From Mucilaginibacter sp. UR6-11 (GTDB lineage Bacteria; Bacteroidota; Bacteroidia; Sphingobacteriales; Sphingobacteriaceae), in assembly GCF_020880695.1 (NCBI RefSeq), contig NZ_JAJIWO010000004.1:1-64000 (forward strand): a stretch of DNA of 64,000 bases, given 5' to 3'. The position numbers were made by a program, and so were the translations under genes. Shown here one piece after another: positions 17,210 through 26,201 of this stretch. Numbering within the stretch: the first letter of the stretch is position 1; each line of letters begins with the position of its first letter. The notes beneath the pieces are model-generated. The model saw only the letters and a program-made list of their open reading frames with translations, was not told the origin of the DNA and ran no database searches.

Positions 17210-18802
17210 ATGCGGTTTTCGTACAAAATGGTCGTTATCATATTGCTGGCTTTGATGGTTACCATACTTATTCAATGTAATAGCGAACCCGGCAAACCAG
17301 CGATATTAACATCGCCTGTTACATTTACTGAGGCTGACGTGACAAAAGGAAAAATACTGGCCGCCGGATATTGTCAATCATGCCATAAATTGCCTGATCC
17401 GGCTCTGCTGGACAAAGAAACATGGCGCAGTCATGTGCTGCCCGTAATGGGTTTGTATTTAGGTATTCAACCGGCTGCGCTGGTTAATAATATGTCAAGA
17501 TCTCCGCAAGACGATTTGAATTATATGCCGGACAGCGCGATGATGGATACCGTAAAATGGAAACAGATTGTGGCATACTATACCGCAAAAGCTCCAACTC
17601 ACCTGCCTACGCCAAACAGGCCGTTACCTTTGCACCAATTACCTTTTTTTAAAATACAACCTACCGCTGCCGAATGGTATTCAACAATATCAACAGCATC
17701 ATACGTTAAAATTGATACAAGTGTGTCTCCGCACAGGCTAATTGTAAATGACGGCATCAGTAATAGATTAACTGTTTTGAACGACAAAGTGCAAAAACTC
17801 AAATCATACACATTAGACGGCGCCATTGTAGATATGCAGTTTCAAAAAAACAAAGCCGTTTTTGTTACAACAATTGGCAGGGATCTGTGGGCCAATAATT
17901 TTAAAAATGGTAATGTTAAAGAAATTACTATTGATAACAATGGCGACATTAAGCCACAAAGCCAGCCTCTTTTTGCACACTTAGGCCGGCCGGTATCAGT
18001 TAATATTGCCGATTTTAACGGGGACGGAAGGATGGATTATCTTATTGCGCAATTTGGTAAAATGGCTGGCCGGCTGAGCTGGATGGAAAACCGGGGACGT
18101 GATTTTAAAGAGCATATAATAAGGCAAAAACCGGGATGTATAAAAACTGTCATTGATTATAATAACAAGAGTAAGGGGCCCGATATCTGGACGCTTTTTG
18201 CGCAGGGTGATGAAGGAATCTTTTTATATAAAAACACCGGCAATGGTAATTTCACAGAAAAGCAGGTATTAAGCTTCCCTCCTTCCTACGGTTCAAGTTC
18301 TTTTGAATTGGTTGATTTTAATTCGGATGGATTTAAAGATATAATTTATACGTGCGGGGATAATGGGGATTACAGCCAGATATTAAAACCTTATCACGGT
18401 TTGTATATTTATTTAAATGACGGTAAAAACAACTTTACCCAAAAATATTTTTATCCAATAAATGGTTGCTATAAAGCAATAGCCCGGGACTTTGATGGCG
18501 ATGGCGACCTGGATATCGCTACCATTAGCTGTTTTCCTGCGGCGGCAACACCCTGGGAGGCATTTATCTATTTTGAAAATAAAGGCGATTTTAAATTCCA
18601 AACCTACACGTTACCCTTAAATACTCCTTTTCAGAAAGGGCTAACCATGGATGCGGCTGATATAGATGACGATGGGAAAACTGATTTACTATTAGGCAAC
18701 GGTTTCTACAACAGTGATAAAAACAACCATACCACACAACCGCTTTTTATTGTTTTAAAAAACATAACCTCGCCGGGTGCAAAAGTCACAAAAAACAAAT
18801 AG
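17210..18802 (+). CDS. lipoprotein with cytochrome-c motif and FG-GAP/VCBS repeats
   Basis: A 530-residue exported protein. The hydrophobic N-terminus (about residues 5-21) ends in a Cys (VTILIQCNS), consistent with a lipoprotein. A c-type haem motif CQSCH lies at about residues 54-58 in GYCQSCHKLPDPALL, followed by VLPVMG, whose Met could be the distal ligand. From about residue 260 onward it has Ca2+-binding FG-GAP/VCBS-type repeats (DFNGDGRMDYLI, DFNSDGFKDIIY, DFDGDGDLDIAT, DIDDDGKTDLLL), forming a probable beta-propeller. Haem plus propeller suggests an extracytoplasmic redox or binding protein. The substrate is unknown. It appears to be monocistronic. Confidence 0.82.
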   Translation: MRFSYKMVVIILLALMVTILIQCNSEPGKPAILTSPVTFTEADVTKGKILAAGYCQSCHKLPDPALLDKETWRSHVLPVMGLYLGIQPAALVNNMSRSPQDDLNYMPDSAMMDTVKWKQIVAYYTAKAPTHLPTPNRPLPLHQLPFFKIQPTAAEWYSTISTASYVKIDTSVSPHRLIVNDGISNRLTVLNDKVQKLKSYTLDGAIVDMQFQKNKAVFVTTIGRDLWANNFKNGNVKEITIDNNGDIKPQSQPLFAHLGRPVSVNIADFNGDGRMDYLIAQFGKMAGRLSWMENRGRDFKEHIIRQKPGCIKTVIDYNNKSKGPDIWTLFAQGDEGIFLYKNTGNGNFTEKQVLSFPPSYGSSSFELVDFNSDGFKDIIYTCGDNGDYSQILKPYHGLYIYLNDGKNNFTQKYFYPINGCYKAIARDFDGDGDLDIATISCFPAAATPWEAFIYFENKGDFKFQTYTLPLNTPFQKGLTMDAADIDDDGKTDLLLGNGFYNSDKNNHTTQPLFIVLKNITSPGAKVTKNK

Positions 18803-18897
18803 TAATTTAGCTAACCGACACAAGTCCGAAGCTTCATCGGTAGGTTCTGTCCCTGTCTCAAAAACATTTGTCTTATAATAAATTTTAAATTAAGGAA

Positions 18898-19281
18898 ATG
18901 AAAGAGTTTATGTTACTGATCCGCAATGAAGGTGATGGCAAAGCAGCCTTATCTCCTCAACAACAACAAGAGTTTTTAAACGCCTGCATGGTGCATATCG
19001 AAGAGCTTAAAGCAAACAGTAACCTCAAAAGTGCCCAGCCACTGGTGCGCGAAGGTGTTATGATCTCTGGTACGCCCGGTTCATTTAAAGACGGACCTTA
19101 CGATGAAAACAAAGAAATCATAGTCGGCTATTACCACATTTTAGCAGCTGATCTGGATGAGGCCGTCGCTATTGCGAAACGCAACCCTGAATTTGCTTTT
19201 AACACCAGCGCAAAGATCGAGGTTCGCCCAGTCAAGATGCTCGAACCATCTACTAACTACGCTTACCCAAAAGGGGACTAA
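18898..19281 (+). CDS. YciI/YCII-related (DGPF) family protein
   Basis: A 127-residue cytoplasmic protein of the YCII-related family, with the defining segment FKDGPYDENKEIIVGYYHI (about residues 61-79) and a ferredoxin-like alpha+beta fold. Some relatives are fused to sigma factors, but none is adjacent here. The molecular function is not established. It stands alone, 95 bp after the cytochrome/VCBS gene. Confidence 0.85.
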   Translation: MKEFMLLIRNEGDGKAALSPQQQQEFLNACMVHIEELKANSNLKSAQPLVREGVMISGTPGSFKDGPYDENKEIIVGYYHILAADLDEAVAIAKRNPEFAFNTSAKIEVRPVKMLEPSTNYAYPKGD

Positions 19282-19426
19282 ACGACTTTACGAATAAGAT
19301 AGCTTCAGAAAACGGATAAAGATATGTTAACCTTTTCTTTTTATTGTGTCGTTTGATGATCATGGTCGACTAACGGTGGACAATAAGATTTAGACACTAA
19401 GACGTCCGTTTACGATGATATATAAA

Positions 19427-19458
19427 CAGCAAAACCAGACGATTGTCTGGTTTTGCTG
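19427..19458 (-). terminator. intrinsic terminator downstream of tRNA-Ser
   Basis: A perfect 14-bp stem (CAGCAAAACCAGAC 427-440 and GTCTGGTTTTGCTG 445-458, numbers plus 19000) with a 4-nt loop sits just 3' of the minus-strand tRNA-Ser. T-rich DNA follows on the minus strand. Confidence 0.7.
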
Positions 19459-19475
19459 TTGTTGTTGTTGTTGTG

Positions 19476-19562
19476 CGGTGAGGGAGGGATTCGAACCCTC
19501 GGTACAGTTTCCCGTACGTCAGTTTAGCAAACTGATCCTTTCGGCCTCTCAGGCACCTCACC
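19476..19562 (-). tRNA. tRNA-Ser (anticodon GCU)
   Basis: On the minus strand GGTGAGG (19562-19556) pairs with CCTCACC (19483-19477), with discriminator G at 19476. The anticodon loop in CAGTTTGCTAAACTG reads GCT. The long variable arm and 87-nt length are typical of serine tRNA, and the T-arm GGTTCGAATCC is intact. Confidence 0.97.
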
Positions 19563-19636
19563 GTGTTATTTTTTCAGTAAAACCCCTTTTTCAGGGACTG
19601 CAAATATAGCAAATAGCGTAAGCCCTCAAAAAAAAA

Positions 19637-21700
19637 TTAATAATCAATTCGCACATGATAAATACTCATCAACATCCGCTTAAATATTGTCTTGATTGTT
19701 TCGATATCCTTTAAAGTTATATTACTGTCTTTCAATTGGTTTTGATCCAATTTGTATTTCACAATCCGGTCTACCAGCGCGCTGATTGATTTTTCATCAG
19801 GCGCTTTTAGTGAGCGTGAAGCGGCCTCAACCGAGTCCGCAAGCATCAAAACACCGGCTTCTTTTGAGAAAGGAATGGGTCCCGGGTACCTAAAAGTGTT
19901 CTCATTAATGATTTTTTCAGGAAAATTTTTCAAAAACGATTGATAAAAATAATCAACCCTGGTATTACCATGGTGCGTACGGATAAAATCAATCACTATC
20001 TCAGGAATATTTGCTTTCTGGGCCATTTCAATGCCTTTGTAAACGTGCCTGATAATAATCTGGGCACTCTCTTCATAGGTCACCTTATCATGCGGATTAA
20101 AGCCCGAATTTTGGTTCTCCACAAAAAACAGTGGATTTTCCATTTTACCGATGTCATGATACAATGCTCCTGCCCTAACCAGTAAAGCATTACCGCCAAT
20201 GGCATAAATAGCATTCTCGGCCAGGTTAGCCACCTGCAAAGAGTGCTGGAACGTACCTGGAGCGGTAAATGCCATTTCGCGTAATAACGGCGCATTGGTG
20301 TTGGTGAGCTCAATGAGCGTAATATCTGATGTGATGGCAAATATCTTCTCGAATAAATAAATTAAAGGATAAGCCAATAAAGTTAGTAGCACGCTTACGG
20401 CAAACGGTATAAAGTTTCTCCAGTCAATATCAACCAGGCTTCCCTCTCTGATCAGGGATATCCCCAGGAAAGAAACGAAATAGGTAAACGTTATAATAAC
20501 TGCCGATATCAGGAATTGCTCACGCCGAACCAGGTTCTTAATACTATAGATAGACACCATGCCTGCCGTAATTTCAAAATAGGCAAACTCGAAACTATTA
20601 GGCACAAAGAAACCCGCTATAAGTACCACCAATAAATGGATGTTTAGCGCCAACCGCGTATCAAACAAAATGCGAATGATGATTGGAACGATACAATAGG
20701 GTATAAAATATAAATTAGGCAGCTCCAACTTTATCGCCATTGATAAAGTAAATAACATGGCTGTAATTACAAGTAATATCAAACTCACCAGCCTGTTATC
20801 AGCATAAATGTCTTTCCTGAAAAGGTAAAGGAATATCATCAGCAACGCTATGGTTATTGATACCAGTAAAAACTGACCGGCCAAAACCAGCTTAGGGTTG
20901 CCGTTTATGCGGGCATTGTCTTCAAATGCTTTTTTATAGGATTCAAGTTTCTGAAAAACCTCGTCATTAACTACTGATCCTTTGGACACGATCACTTCGC
21001 CCTTTTGTACCATACCGCGGGTTAATGACAGACCTTCCAATACCTCGGCTTCAAGACGTGTTGTTAGCTTATCATCATATATGATATTGCTTTGTATGCG
21101 ATTTTGGATCATATCCAATAAAAAGGTCTTGTCTATATCTGCATATTTGCCAAGCATTTGGCTGCAATAATTTATGGCAGTCTCCCTGGTAAACAACTCT
21201 GCTGTATTTTTTTCAGCCGAAACGTTTTTTTGAAGAATAATTATTGGATAGCCCTGGTTTTGCTGATATTTTGAGTTAAGCGTAATAACACCCTTATCAT
21301 AAACCTCGCGCAGTAAATTGCTGCCGGCCATAATATATTTGTTTTTTTGCCTGTCATCAATACCGGCATTATGCCATTTTATTTCCAGATCATTTTTAAA
21401 ACCCTCAATTTGTTGCTGGGCAACCTCGGTATTTAACTGGTAAAGCTGGCTGGTGTTGGCCAATGCATTTTTCCGGTCGGCTTGTATTTCAGCCTGAGTT
21501 TTTAGTATCGCAAAGTTATAAGGCGACACCAGGTCCTTTTGGTTCCATATCCTCCCCTTTTCAATTTCATAGCTAAACTTGGCTTGTTTAGGCAACGAAT
21601 AAACAATCAGGCAAGTACTTACCACCATCATTAAAAATTTAACGTTACGGGCGTATTTGCGCAATAGTGCCTTTTGGCGTGAAGAAGAAAGTGTTGCCAT
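19637..21700 (-). CDS. 7TM-HD family membrane phosphohydrolase (PgpH/YqfF-like)
   Basis: A 687-residue membrane protein. One N-terminal helix (about residues 20-36) is followed by an extracytoplasmic 7TMR-HDED region (about 40-260), seven membrane helices (about 270-460) and a C-terminal cytoplasmic HD domain (about 480-685). HD residues are visible in FQHSLQVANLAENA, LYHDIGKMENP and IRTHHGNTRVDYFY. This architecture matches PgpH, the c-di-AMP phosphodiesterase of Firmicutes; c-di-AMP hydrolysis is inferred from family. It has no obvious operon partner and lies upstream of tRNA-Ser on the same strand. Confidence 0.92.
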   Translation of the reverse strand: MATLSSSRQKALLRKYARNVKFLMMVVSTCLIVYSLPKQAKFSYEIEKGRIWNQKDLVSPYNFAILKTQAEIQADRKNALANTSQLYQLNTEVAQQQIEGFKNDLEIKWHNAGIDDRQKNKYIMAGSNLLREVYDKGVITLNSKYQQNQGYPIIILQKNVSAEKNTAELFTRETAINYCSQMLGKYADIDKTFLLDMIQNRIQSNIIYDDKLTTRLEAEVLEGLSLTRGMVQKGEVIVSKGSVVNDEVFQKLESYKKAFEDNARINGNPKLVLAGQFLLVSITIALLMIFLYLFRKDIYADNRLVSLILLVITAMLFTLSMAIKLELPNLYFIPYCIVPIIIRILFDTRLALNIHLLVVLIAGFFVPNSFEFAYFEITAGMVSIYSIKNLVRREQFLISAVIITFTYFVSFLGISLIREGSLVDIDWRNFIPFAVSVLLTLLAYPLIYLFEKIFAITSDITLIELTNTNAPLLREMAFTAPGTFQHSLQVANLAENAIYAIGGNALLVRAGALYHDIGKMENPLFFVENQNSGFNPHDKVTYEESAQIIIRHVYKGIEMAQKANIPEIVIDFIRTHHGNTRVDYFYQSFLKNFPEKIINENTFRYPGPIPFSKEAGVLMLADSVEAASRSLKAPDEKSISALVDRIVKYKLDQNQLKDSNITLKDIETIKTIFKRMLMSIYHVRIDY

Positions 21701-21754
21701 TTATATAACTAAGCCGCCAAAAATAATATAATTTATCCTATCTATCTTTTTTTA

Positions 21755-21786
21755 TTGACTTTATCAAATCAATTTTGATATCTTTG
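21755..21786 (+). promoter_or_regulatory. promoter of the SPFH gene cluster with internal inverted repeat
   Basis: A good Bacteroidota promoter: TTG (21755-21757), 21 bp, then TATCTTTG (21779-21786), a perfect TAnnTTTG, 27 bp before the SPFH start codon. Between the elements lies the inverted repeat TATCAAA-TCAAT-TTTGATA (21762-21780), well placed to act as a repressor site. Confidence 0.6.
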
Positions 21787-21813
21787 TGATATCATTTTAA
21801 AATCAAAACCGTC

Positions 21814-22671
21814 ATGAATACTGAAAAAATTATTAACCCGCCATCAGGTTATTTAACCTTAGTAACATTTTTAATTCTTTTAATAGCAACCATTGTGTGC
21901 GGCATCCAACGAATGCCGTTAACCGCCGTTGCTATAGGTTTAATAAACTTTATATTGGTATTACCCGGGCTCATCATCGTTAACCCCAATGAATCAAAAG
22001 TGCTTACCCTTTTTGGTAAATATATCGGCACTGTAAAAAAGGATGGCTTTTTTTGGGTCAATCCATTAACGATAAAAAAGAAGGTATCGTTAAAAGCATT
22101 TAACTTAAACGGACAACAACTTAAAGTAAATGATAGTGTTGGTAATCCTATTGAGATAGCTGCCGTTATTGTATGGCAGATTAAAGATACCGCAAGCGCA
22201 ATATTCGCGGTAGAAAATTATCTGCAATATGTCAATATACAAAGCGAGGCAGCAGTAAGGCACCTTGCCAATTCATTTCCGTATGATAATATTGAGGACG
22301 AGAATGCAAATATAACTTTAAGAGGCGGAGCAGAACAGGTAAGTATACTTTTGGAGAAAGAGTTAAATGAACGTTTGGACCGCGCCGGGATTGAAGTACT
22401 GGAAGCGCGCATATCCCACCTTGCCTATGCGCCTGAGATTGCACACACGATGCTGCAAAGACAACAAGCTTCAGCTATAATATCTGCCCGCAGGCTAATT
22501 GTTGAAGGCGCCGTGGGTATGGTAGAAATGGCATTGCAAAGATTGTCAGAAAAGAATATCGTAGATCTGGATGAGGAACGGAAAGCAGCCATGGTTAGCA
22601 ATTTATTGGTTGTGTTATGCGGCGACAGAAGTGTAAACCCCGTTGTTAACACCGGCACCTTATATCACTAA
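21814..22671 (+). CDS. SPFH / band-7 domain membrane protein
   Basis: A 285-residue protein with two N-terminal membrane segments (about residues 13-31 and 36-54) and an SPFH/band-7 domain (about 60-240) starting [20 protein letters not shown] and containing [20 protein letters not shown]. Such proteins oligomerise in membrane microdomains and scaffold or protect partner proteins. It heads a four-gene cluster with two small tandem paralogues and a ribbon-helix-helix protein, and its promoter contains an inverted repeat. The exact role is unknown. Confidence 0.9.
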   Translation: MNTEKIINPPSGYLTLVTFLILLIATIVCGIQRMPLTAVAIGLINFILVLPGLIIVNPNESKVLTLFGKYIGTVKKDGFFWVNPLTIKKKVSLKAFNLNGQQLKVNDSVGNPIEIAAVIVWQIKDTASAIFAVENYLQYVNIQSEAAVRHLANSFPYDNIEDENANITLRGGAEQVSILLEKELNERLDRAGIEVLEARISHLAYAPEIAHTMLQRQQASAIISARRLIVEGAVGMVEMALQRLSEKNIVDLDEERKAAMVSNLLVVLCGDRSVNPVVNTGTLYH

Positions 22672-22675
22672 GAAG

Positions 22676-23188
22676 ATGTATCAGGAACTAAATGCCGGCA
22701 AAACAAATGAATTATCCCTGCAAAGGCGCGGATGGTTATTCCCTGAGTATACATTAACTGATAACACCTTCAATTATGGCAAACTAAGCTACAAGGGATT
22801 ATCTAAGCGTAATGCCACTGTTTGCCTGGCGGGCCATGAATTTAGCTTTAATTTCGAACGGATTTTTAGCAGAGCCATTTTAATAACCGATGAGAAAGGT
22901 ATGGTTACAGGCAAATGCACCCGCGAACCATTTACACGTACCAGGATATTGACTTTAAAAAGTGGCTTTAGCGCCAGGTTTTACAGGCCATCATTTTTTT
23001 CGCGCGAACATGTTTGGGACTCTGAAGGATATGGCAAGCTAATGGGAATCACTAATCATTTTCCTTTTAGCTTAACAACTGACATTCATCTTTATCAGTC
23101 GCAAACCCCTGCGTCAATAATCCCGTTAATGATATTTCTGGGAGCACATTTAATTATAGTAAAGAGACAACAAAGAGCAGTACATTAA
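22676..23188 (+). CDS. uncharacterised protein, tandem paralogue 1 (LURP/tubby-like?)
   Basis: A 170-residue protein when started at the ATG at 22676, 4 bp after the SPFH stop; an earlier in-frame start at 22643 would overlap that gene. The body is beta-rich, with LQRRGWLFPEYTLTDNTFNYGKLSY and a C-terminal hydrophobic segment (about residues 146-161, ASIIPLMIFLGAHLIIV) followed by Lys/Arg. It resembles the next gene over its whole length (R-x-G-L-F-x-P-x-YTLTD...F-YG motifs). The fold recalls phospholipid-scramblase/LURP/tubby-like barrels, but I cannot confirm this. It is probably a tail-anchored partner of the SPFH protein. Confidence 0.75.
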   Translation: MYQELNAGKTNELSLQRRGWLFPEYTLTDNTFNYGKLSYKGLSKRNATVCLAGHEFSFNFERIFSRAILITDEKGMVTGKCTREPFTRTRILTLKSGFSARFYRPSFFSREHVWDSEGYGKLMGITNHFPFSLTTDIHLYQSQTPASIIPLMIFLGAHLIIVKRQQRAVH

Positions 23189-23193
23189 TAATT

Positions 23194-23727
23194 ATGAATA
23201 GCAACTTCAGTAAAATTGATGCTTTACGCACCACTCAGCTACAGGTAACCCGTAGCGGCCTGTTTAAACCTGTTTATACTTTAACCGATGGCCAGTTTAC
23301 TTATGGCCAGATAAGCTGTGGCGACTATTTAGGAAGGAAAATGAATATTGACACTGCAAGTGGCAGCTGGCTGATTAAACAAATTGGTTTCTTAGGAAAG
23401 CAAATCCAGATCATAGATAAATCAAAGGCAGAGGTAATTGGCCGGATTACCAAAAATATCTGGGAAACAAAGACCCTGCTGGAGATGAACGATGGATTCA
23501 GTGCCCTGTTAAAAAAGGGCCCCGGCTTTTTTTCAAGGGAATTAAACTGGGCGAACGATCAATATGGCGAATGCATTAAAATTATCAGTACCTGTAAATG
23601 CACCACGCCGTTTAATATAACTATTGATGACAGGTTACCTAAAACAACCGCACCGGTGGCTTTGATCATATTAATAGGTATTAATTTAGTTTTACAAAGG
23701 CAGGCACAGGCGGCAGCAGTAGCTTAA
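23194..23727 (+). CDS. uncharacterised protein, tandem paralogue 2 (LURP/tubby-like?)
   Basis: A 177-residue paralogue of the preceding gene. It shares VTRSGLFKPVYTLTDGQFTYG, the KGPGFFSRELNWANDQYG segment (compare SFFSREHVWDSEGYG upstream) and a hydrophobic C-terminal helix (about 153-167). It starts 5 bp after its neighbour and ends 2 bp before the ribbon-helix-helix gene, so the cluster is one operon. No function is known. Confidence 0.75.
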   Translation: MNSNFSKIDALRTTQLQVTRSGLFKPVYTLTDGQFTYGQISCGDYLGRKMNIDTASGSWLIKQIGFLGKQIQIIDKSKAEVIGRITKNIWETKTLLEMNDGFSALLKKGPGFFSRELNWANDQYGECIKIISTCKCTTPFNITIDDRLPKTTAPVALIILIGINLVLQRQAQAAAVA

Positions 23728-23729
23728 TT

Positions 23730-23897
23730 ATGGCTGAAAAGAAAGCATTTATATTAAGAGTGAATCCTGAAATGTTGAAGGAGATAGAAAGCTGGGCGGC
23801 TGATGAGTTTAGAAGCACCAACGGCCAGATAGAATACCTGCTGCAACAGGCTCTGCTTGTCCGCAAAAAAAATAATAAAAAGAAAAAAGAAGATTAA
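23730..23897 (+). CDS. small Arc/ribbon-helix-helix-like protein
   Basis: A 55-residue protein. It starts with an RHH-type strand KAFILRVNPEMLKEIESWA, continues with a second helix (NGQIEYLLQQAL) and ends in a Lys-rich tail. This matches the Arc/MetJ fold seen in small DNA-binding antitoxin-like proteins. It starts 2 bp after the second paralogue and is the last gene of the SPFH cluster. Its stop codon lies inside a perfect 34-bp inverted repeat. It may autoregulate the cluster, possibly through the inverted repeat in the SPFH promoter; this is inference. Confidence 0.75.
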   Translation: MAEKKAFILRVNPEMLKEIESWAADEFRSTNGQIEYLLQQALLVRKKNNKKKKED

Positions 23898-23946
23898 CAA
23901 TTACTATGCAAGCATAGTAATTGTTAAAATAAAATAGATAGATTTG
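23894..23946 (+). promoter_or_regulatory. perfect 16-bp inverted repeat overlapping the thiolase promoter
   Basis: TTAACAATTACTATGC (23894-23909) and its exact inverse (23912-23927) are separated by AA. A perfect Bacteroidota -7 element TAGATTTG lies at 23939-23946, 18 bp before the thiolase ATG. The repeat covers the -33 region, and no T run follows it directly, so an operator is as likely as a terminator for the upstream gene. Confidence 0.6.
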
Positions 23947-23964
23947 TAGTCTAAAATCTATTTG

Positions 23965-25143
23965 ATGAGAGAAGTAGTAATTGTATCGGCAACACGTACA
24001 GCTATCGGTAGTTTTGGTGGCAGTTTAGCATCCCTTACCGCAACGCAGTTAGGCGGTATCGTCATAAAATCTGCGGTTGAGCAATCAGGCTTAAAGCCGG
24101 AACAGATACAGGAGGTTTTTATGGGGAATGTTTTGTCGGCCAACCTGGGCCAGGCACCGACAACACAGGCGGCAATATTTGCGGGCCTGCCCTATTTACC
24201 GGCTACTACAGTTAATAAAGTTTGCGCATCCGGCATGAAAGCAATTATGCTTGCCGCGCAAAGTATCGCTACCGGGCAAAACGATATTGTATTGGCTGGC
24301 GGAATGGAAAGCATGAGTAACGTGCCTTACTATTTAAGCAAAGCGCGCACCGGCTATAAGCTGGGTAATGACCTGTTAATTGATGGTTTAGTTGAAGACG
24401 GCTTGTGGGATGTTTATAACGATTACCACATGGGCACAGCCGCCGAGCTTTGTGCAACCGAATGTAATATAAGCCGCGAAGAGCAAGATGCTTACGCAAC
24501 CGAGTCATATAACCGCGCAATAAATGCGCAAAACAACGGCAAATTTGTGAGCGAGATAACCCCTGTCGAACTAAAAAACAAAAAGGGCGACGTTACTTTA
24601 TTTAGCGAAGATGAAGAACCGGCGACTGTTAAATTTGACAAGATATCATCATTAAAACCGGTATTTAAAAAAGATGGTACAGTTACCGCCGCAAACGCTT
24701 CAACGTTAAATGACGGCGCCGCCGCCCTTGTATTAATGAGTAAAGAAAAAGCCGATGAACTGGGCATTAAAGCTATTGCTAAAATAATATCCTATGCCGA
24801 TGCCCAGCAAGCACCGGAGTGGTTTACTACCGCACCGGCAAAAGCATTACCTTTAGCATTACACCGTGCCGGATTAAATACCAGCGACATAGACTATTAT
24901 GAAATTAATGAAGCATTCTCTGTAGTATCAATTGCCAACAACCAGGCGCTAAACCTTGACCCGTTAAAAGTAAACGTAAATGGCGGCGCGGTTTCTTTAG
25001 GGCACCCGCTGGGGGCATCCGGCGCACGCATTGTAGTAACGCTGCTAAGCGTTTTACAACAAAACAATGGCAAATATGGCGCAGCCGGAATTTGTAATGG
25101 CGGTGGTGGCGCCAGCGCAATTGTTATAGAAAATTTACGTTAA
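23965..25143 (+). CDS. acetyl-CoA C-acetyltransferase (thiolase)
   Basis: Biosynthetic/degradative thiolase of 392 residues that condenses or cleaves acetyl-CoA/acetoacetyl-CoA. Catalytic residues are intact: Cys in [11 protein letters not shown] (about residue 87), His in [11 protein letters not shown] (about 349) and Cys in [11 protein letters not shown] (about 379). The ATG at 23965 is preferred over the TTG directly upstream. It stands alone behind its own promoter, which overlaps a perfect inverted repeat. Confidence 0.95.
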   Translation: MREVVIVSATRTAIGSFGGSLASLTATQLGGIVIKSAVEQSGLKPEQIQEVFMGNVLSANLGQAPTTQAAIFAGLPYLPATTVNKVCASGMKAIMLAAQSIATGQNDIVLAGGMESMSNVPYYLSKARTGYKLGNDLLIDGLVEDGLWDVYNDYHMGTAAELCATECNISREEQDAYATESYNRAINAQNNGKFVSEITPVELKNKKGDVTLFSEDEEPATVKFDKISSLKPVFKKDGTVTAANASTLNDGAAALVLMSKEKADELGIKAIAKIISYADAQQAPEWFTTAPAKALPLALHRAGLNTSDIDYYEINEAFSVVSIANNQALNLDPLKVNVNGGAVSLGHPLGASGARIVVTLLSVLQQNNGKYGAAGICNGGGGASAIVIENLR

Positions 25144-25171
25144 CCATAAAATCAACTATATTTACGGATAA

Positions 25172-26113
25172 GTGGGCATTAATATTTTAGCGGTGACAAG
25201 AAAATTTGTCTTAACCCTGTTTTCTATTTTATTTCTCTCTCAAGCTTTTGCGCAGGGCATTGATGAGGCTGGGCTTAAACAGCTCAATTTTTACCAGGAC
25301 AGTTTAAAGCATTTGGGTAGTACAGTCATTAATAATGATAATGAACTGGTGCGCAAAAATGCCAGCTATCAATTTATAAAAACATTGGTATCCGCTTTAA
25401 AAACGCCAAACTCTTTTCATTTTCCGTTTGATTCTGTTAAAACTATTACGCTTACCCGCTCGCCTGATGATAAATTCAGGATTTTTAGCTGGCACGTTGC
25501 CAATGATGACGGCAGCTACCGGTTTTACGGCGCGATACAAATCAATACCGGGGGCCCGTTAAAATTATACGGCTTGGAAGACTACACCCCTTTGCTAAAA
25601 AATCCTGAAGACACCGTTGGCGACAACCGCACCTGGTATGGAGCTCAATATTATACCATTATACCCGTTGGCGTAACCAGGCCCTATTATGTTTTATTAG
25701 GCTGGAAGGGCAATAATGACAGATCAACAAAAAAAGTTATTGAAGTACTTTCATTTCAAAACAACAAACCTGTTTTTGGCATGCCGATTTTTAACCGCAA
25801 TGGTAAGAAACGTGATCGTATTGTTTTTGAATATGCACGGCAGGCATCCATGCTTTTAAAATATGTACCATCTGAGCATTTAATTGTGTTCGACAACCTC
25901 GCAGCTCCGGATAAGAAATCAAAAGATAAACTAGAAACTTACGGCCCTGATCTTACCTATAACGGTTATCGTTTAAAAGACGGCACGTGGCATTATATGG
26001 ATAACATGGACATGAGAAACGTACCCAGTGACCAGGACGAAACCTACATCGATCCCAAGATAACCGAACGGCCAAAAATTTTGCACCCCATTAAGAAAAA
26101 ACAAATTCAATAA
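25172..26113 (+). CDS. secreted protein of unknown function
   Basis: A 313-residue protein with a signal peptide ending AFAQG. The start is uncertain: GTG at 25172, or GTG at 25193, which would give a more typical signal peptide beginning MTRKFVLTL. The mature part is alternating beta-strand and polar sequence, with FSWHVANDDGSYRFYGAIQ and YYVLLGWKGNNDRSTKKVIEVL. No catalytic motif or known domain is recognised. It lies 28 bp downstream of the thiolase gene and could be read through from it, although a functional link is not evident. Confidence 0.75.
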   Translation: MGINILAVTRKFVLTLFSILFLSQAFAQGIDEAGLKQLNFYQDSLKHLGSTVINNDNELVRKNASYQFIKTLVSALKTPNSFHFPFDSVKTITLTRSPDDKFRIFSWHVANDDGSYRFYGAIQINTGGPLKLYGLEDYTPLLKNPEDTVGDNRTWYGAQYYTIIPVGVTRPYYVLLGWKGNNDRSTKKVIEVLSFQNNKPVFGMPIFNRNGKKRDRIVFEYARQASMLLKYVPSEHLIVFDNLAAPDKKSKDKLETYGPDLTYNGYRLKDGTWHYMDNMDMRNVPSDQDETYIDPKITERPKILHPIKKKQIQ

Positions 26114-26201
26114 ATCTCCAAAAACCGCTAATCTTATAATAAATCCGCTATAATTTTTATTTAAGAGAATAATAGTATTTTAGACAAATTAAACTGATCT
26201 T

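Noticed and set aside
19349..19366. Near match to the TGA-N6-TCA dyad (TGATCATGGTCG region)
   Set aside because: One core base is wrong and no -7 element stands 23 bp away in either direction; consistent with chance.
19456..19474. Short (GTT)n run before tRNA-Ser
   Set aside because: Only about five units in a non-coding spacer; a simple slippage tract overlapping the terminator arm.
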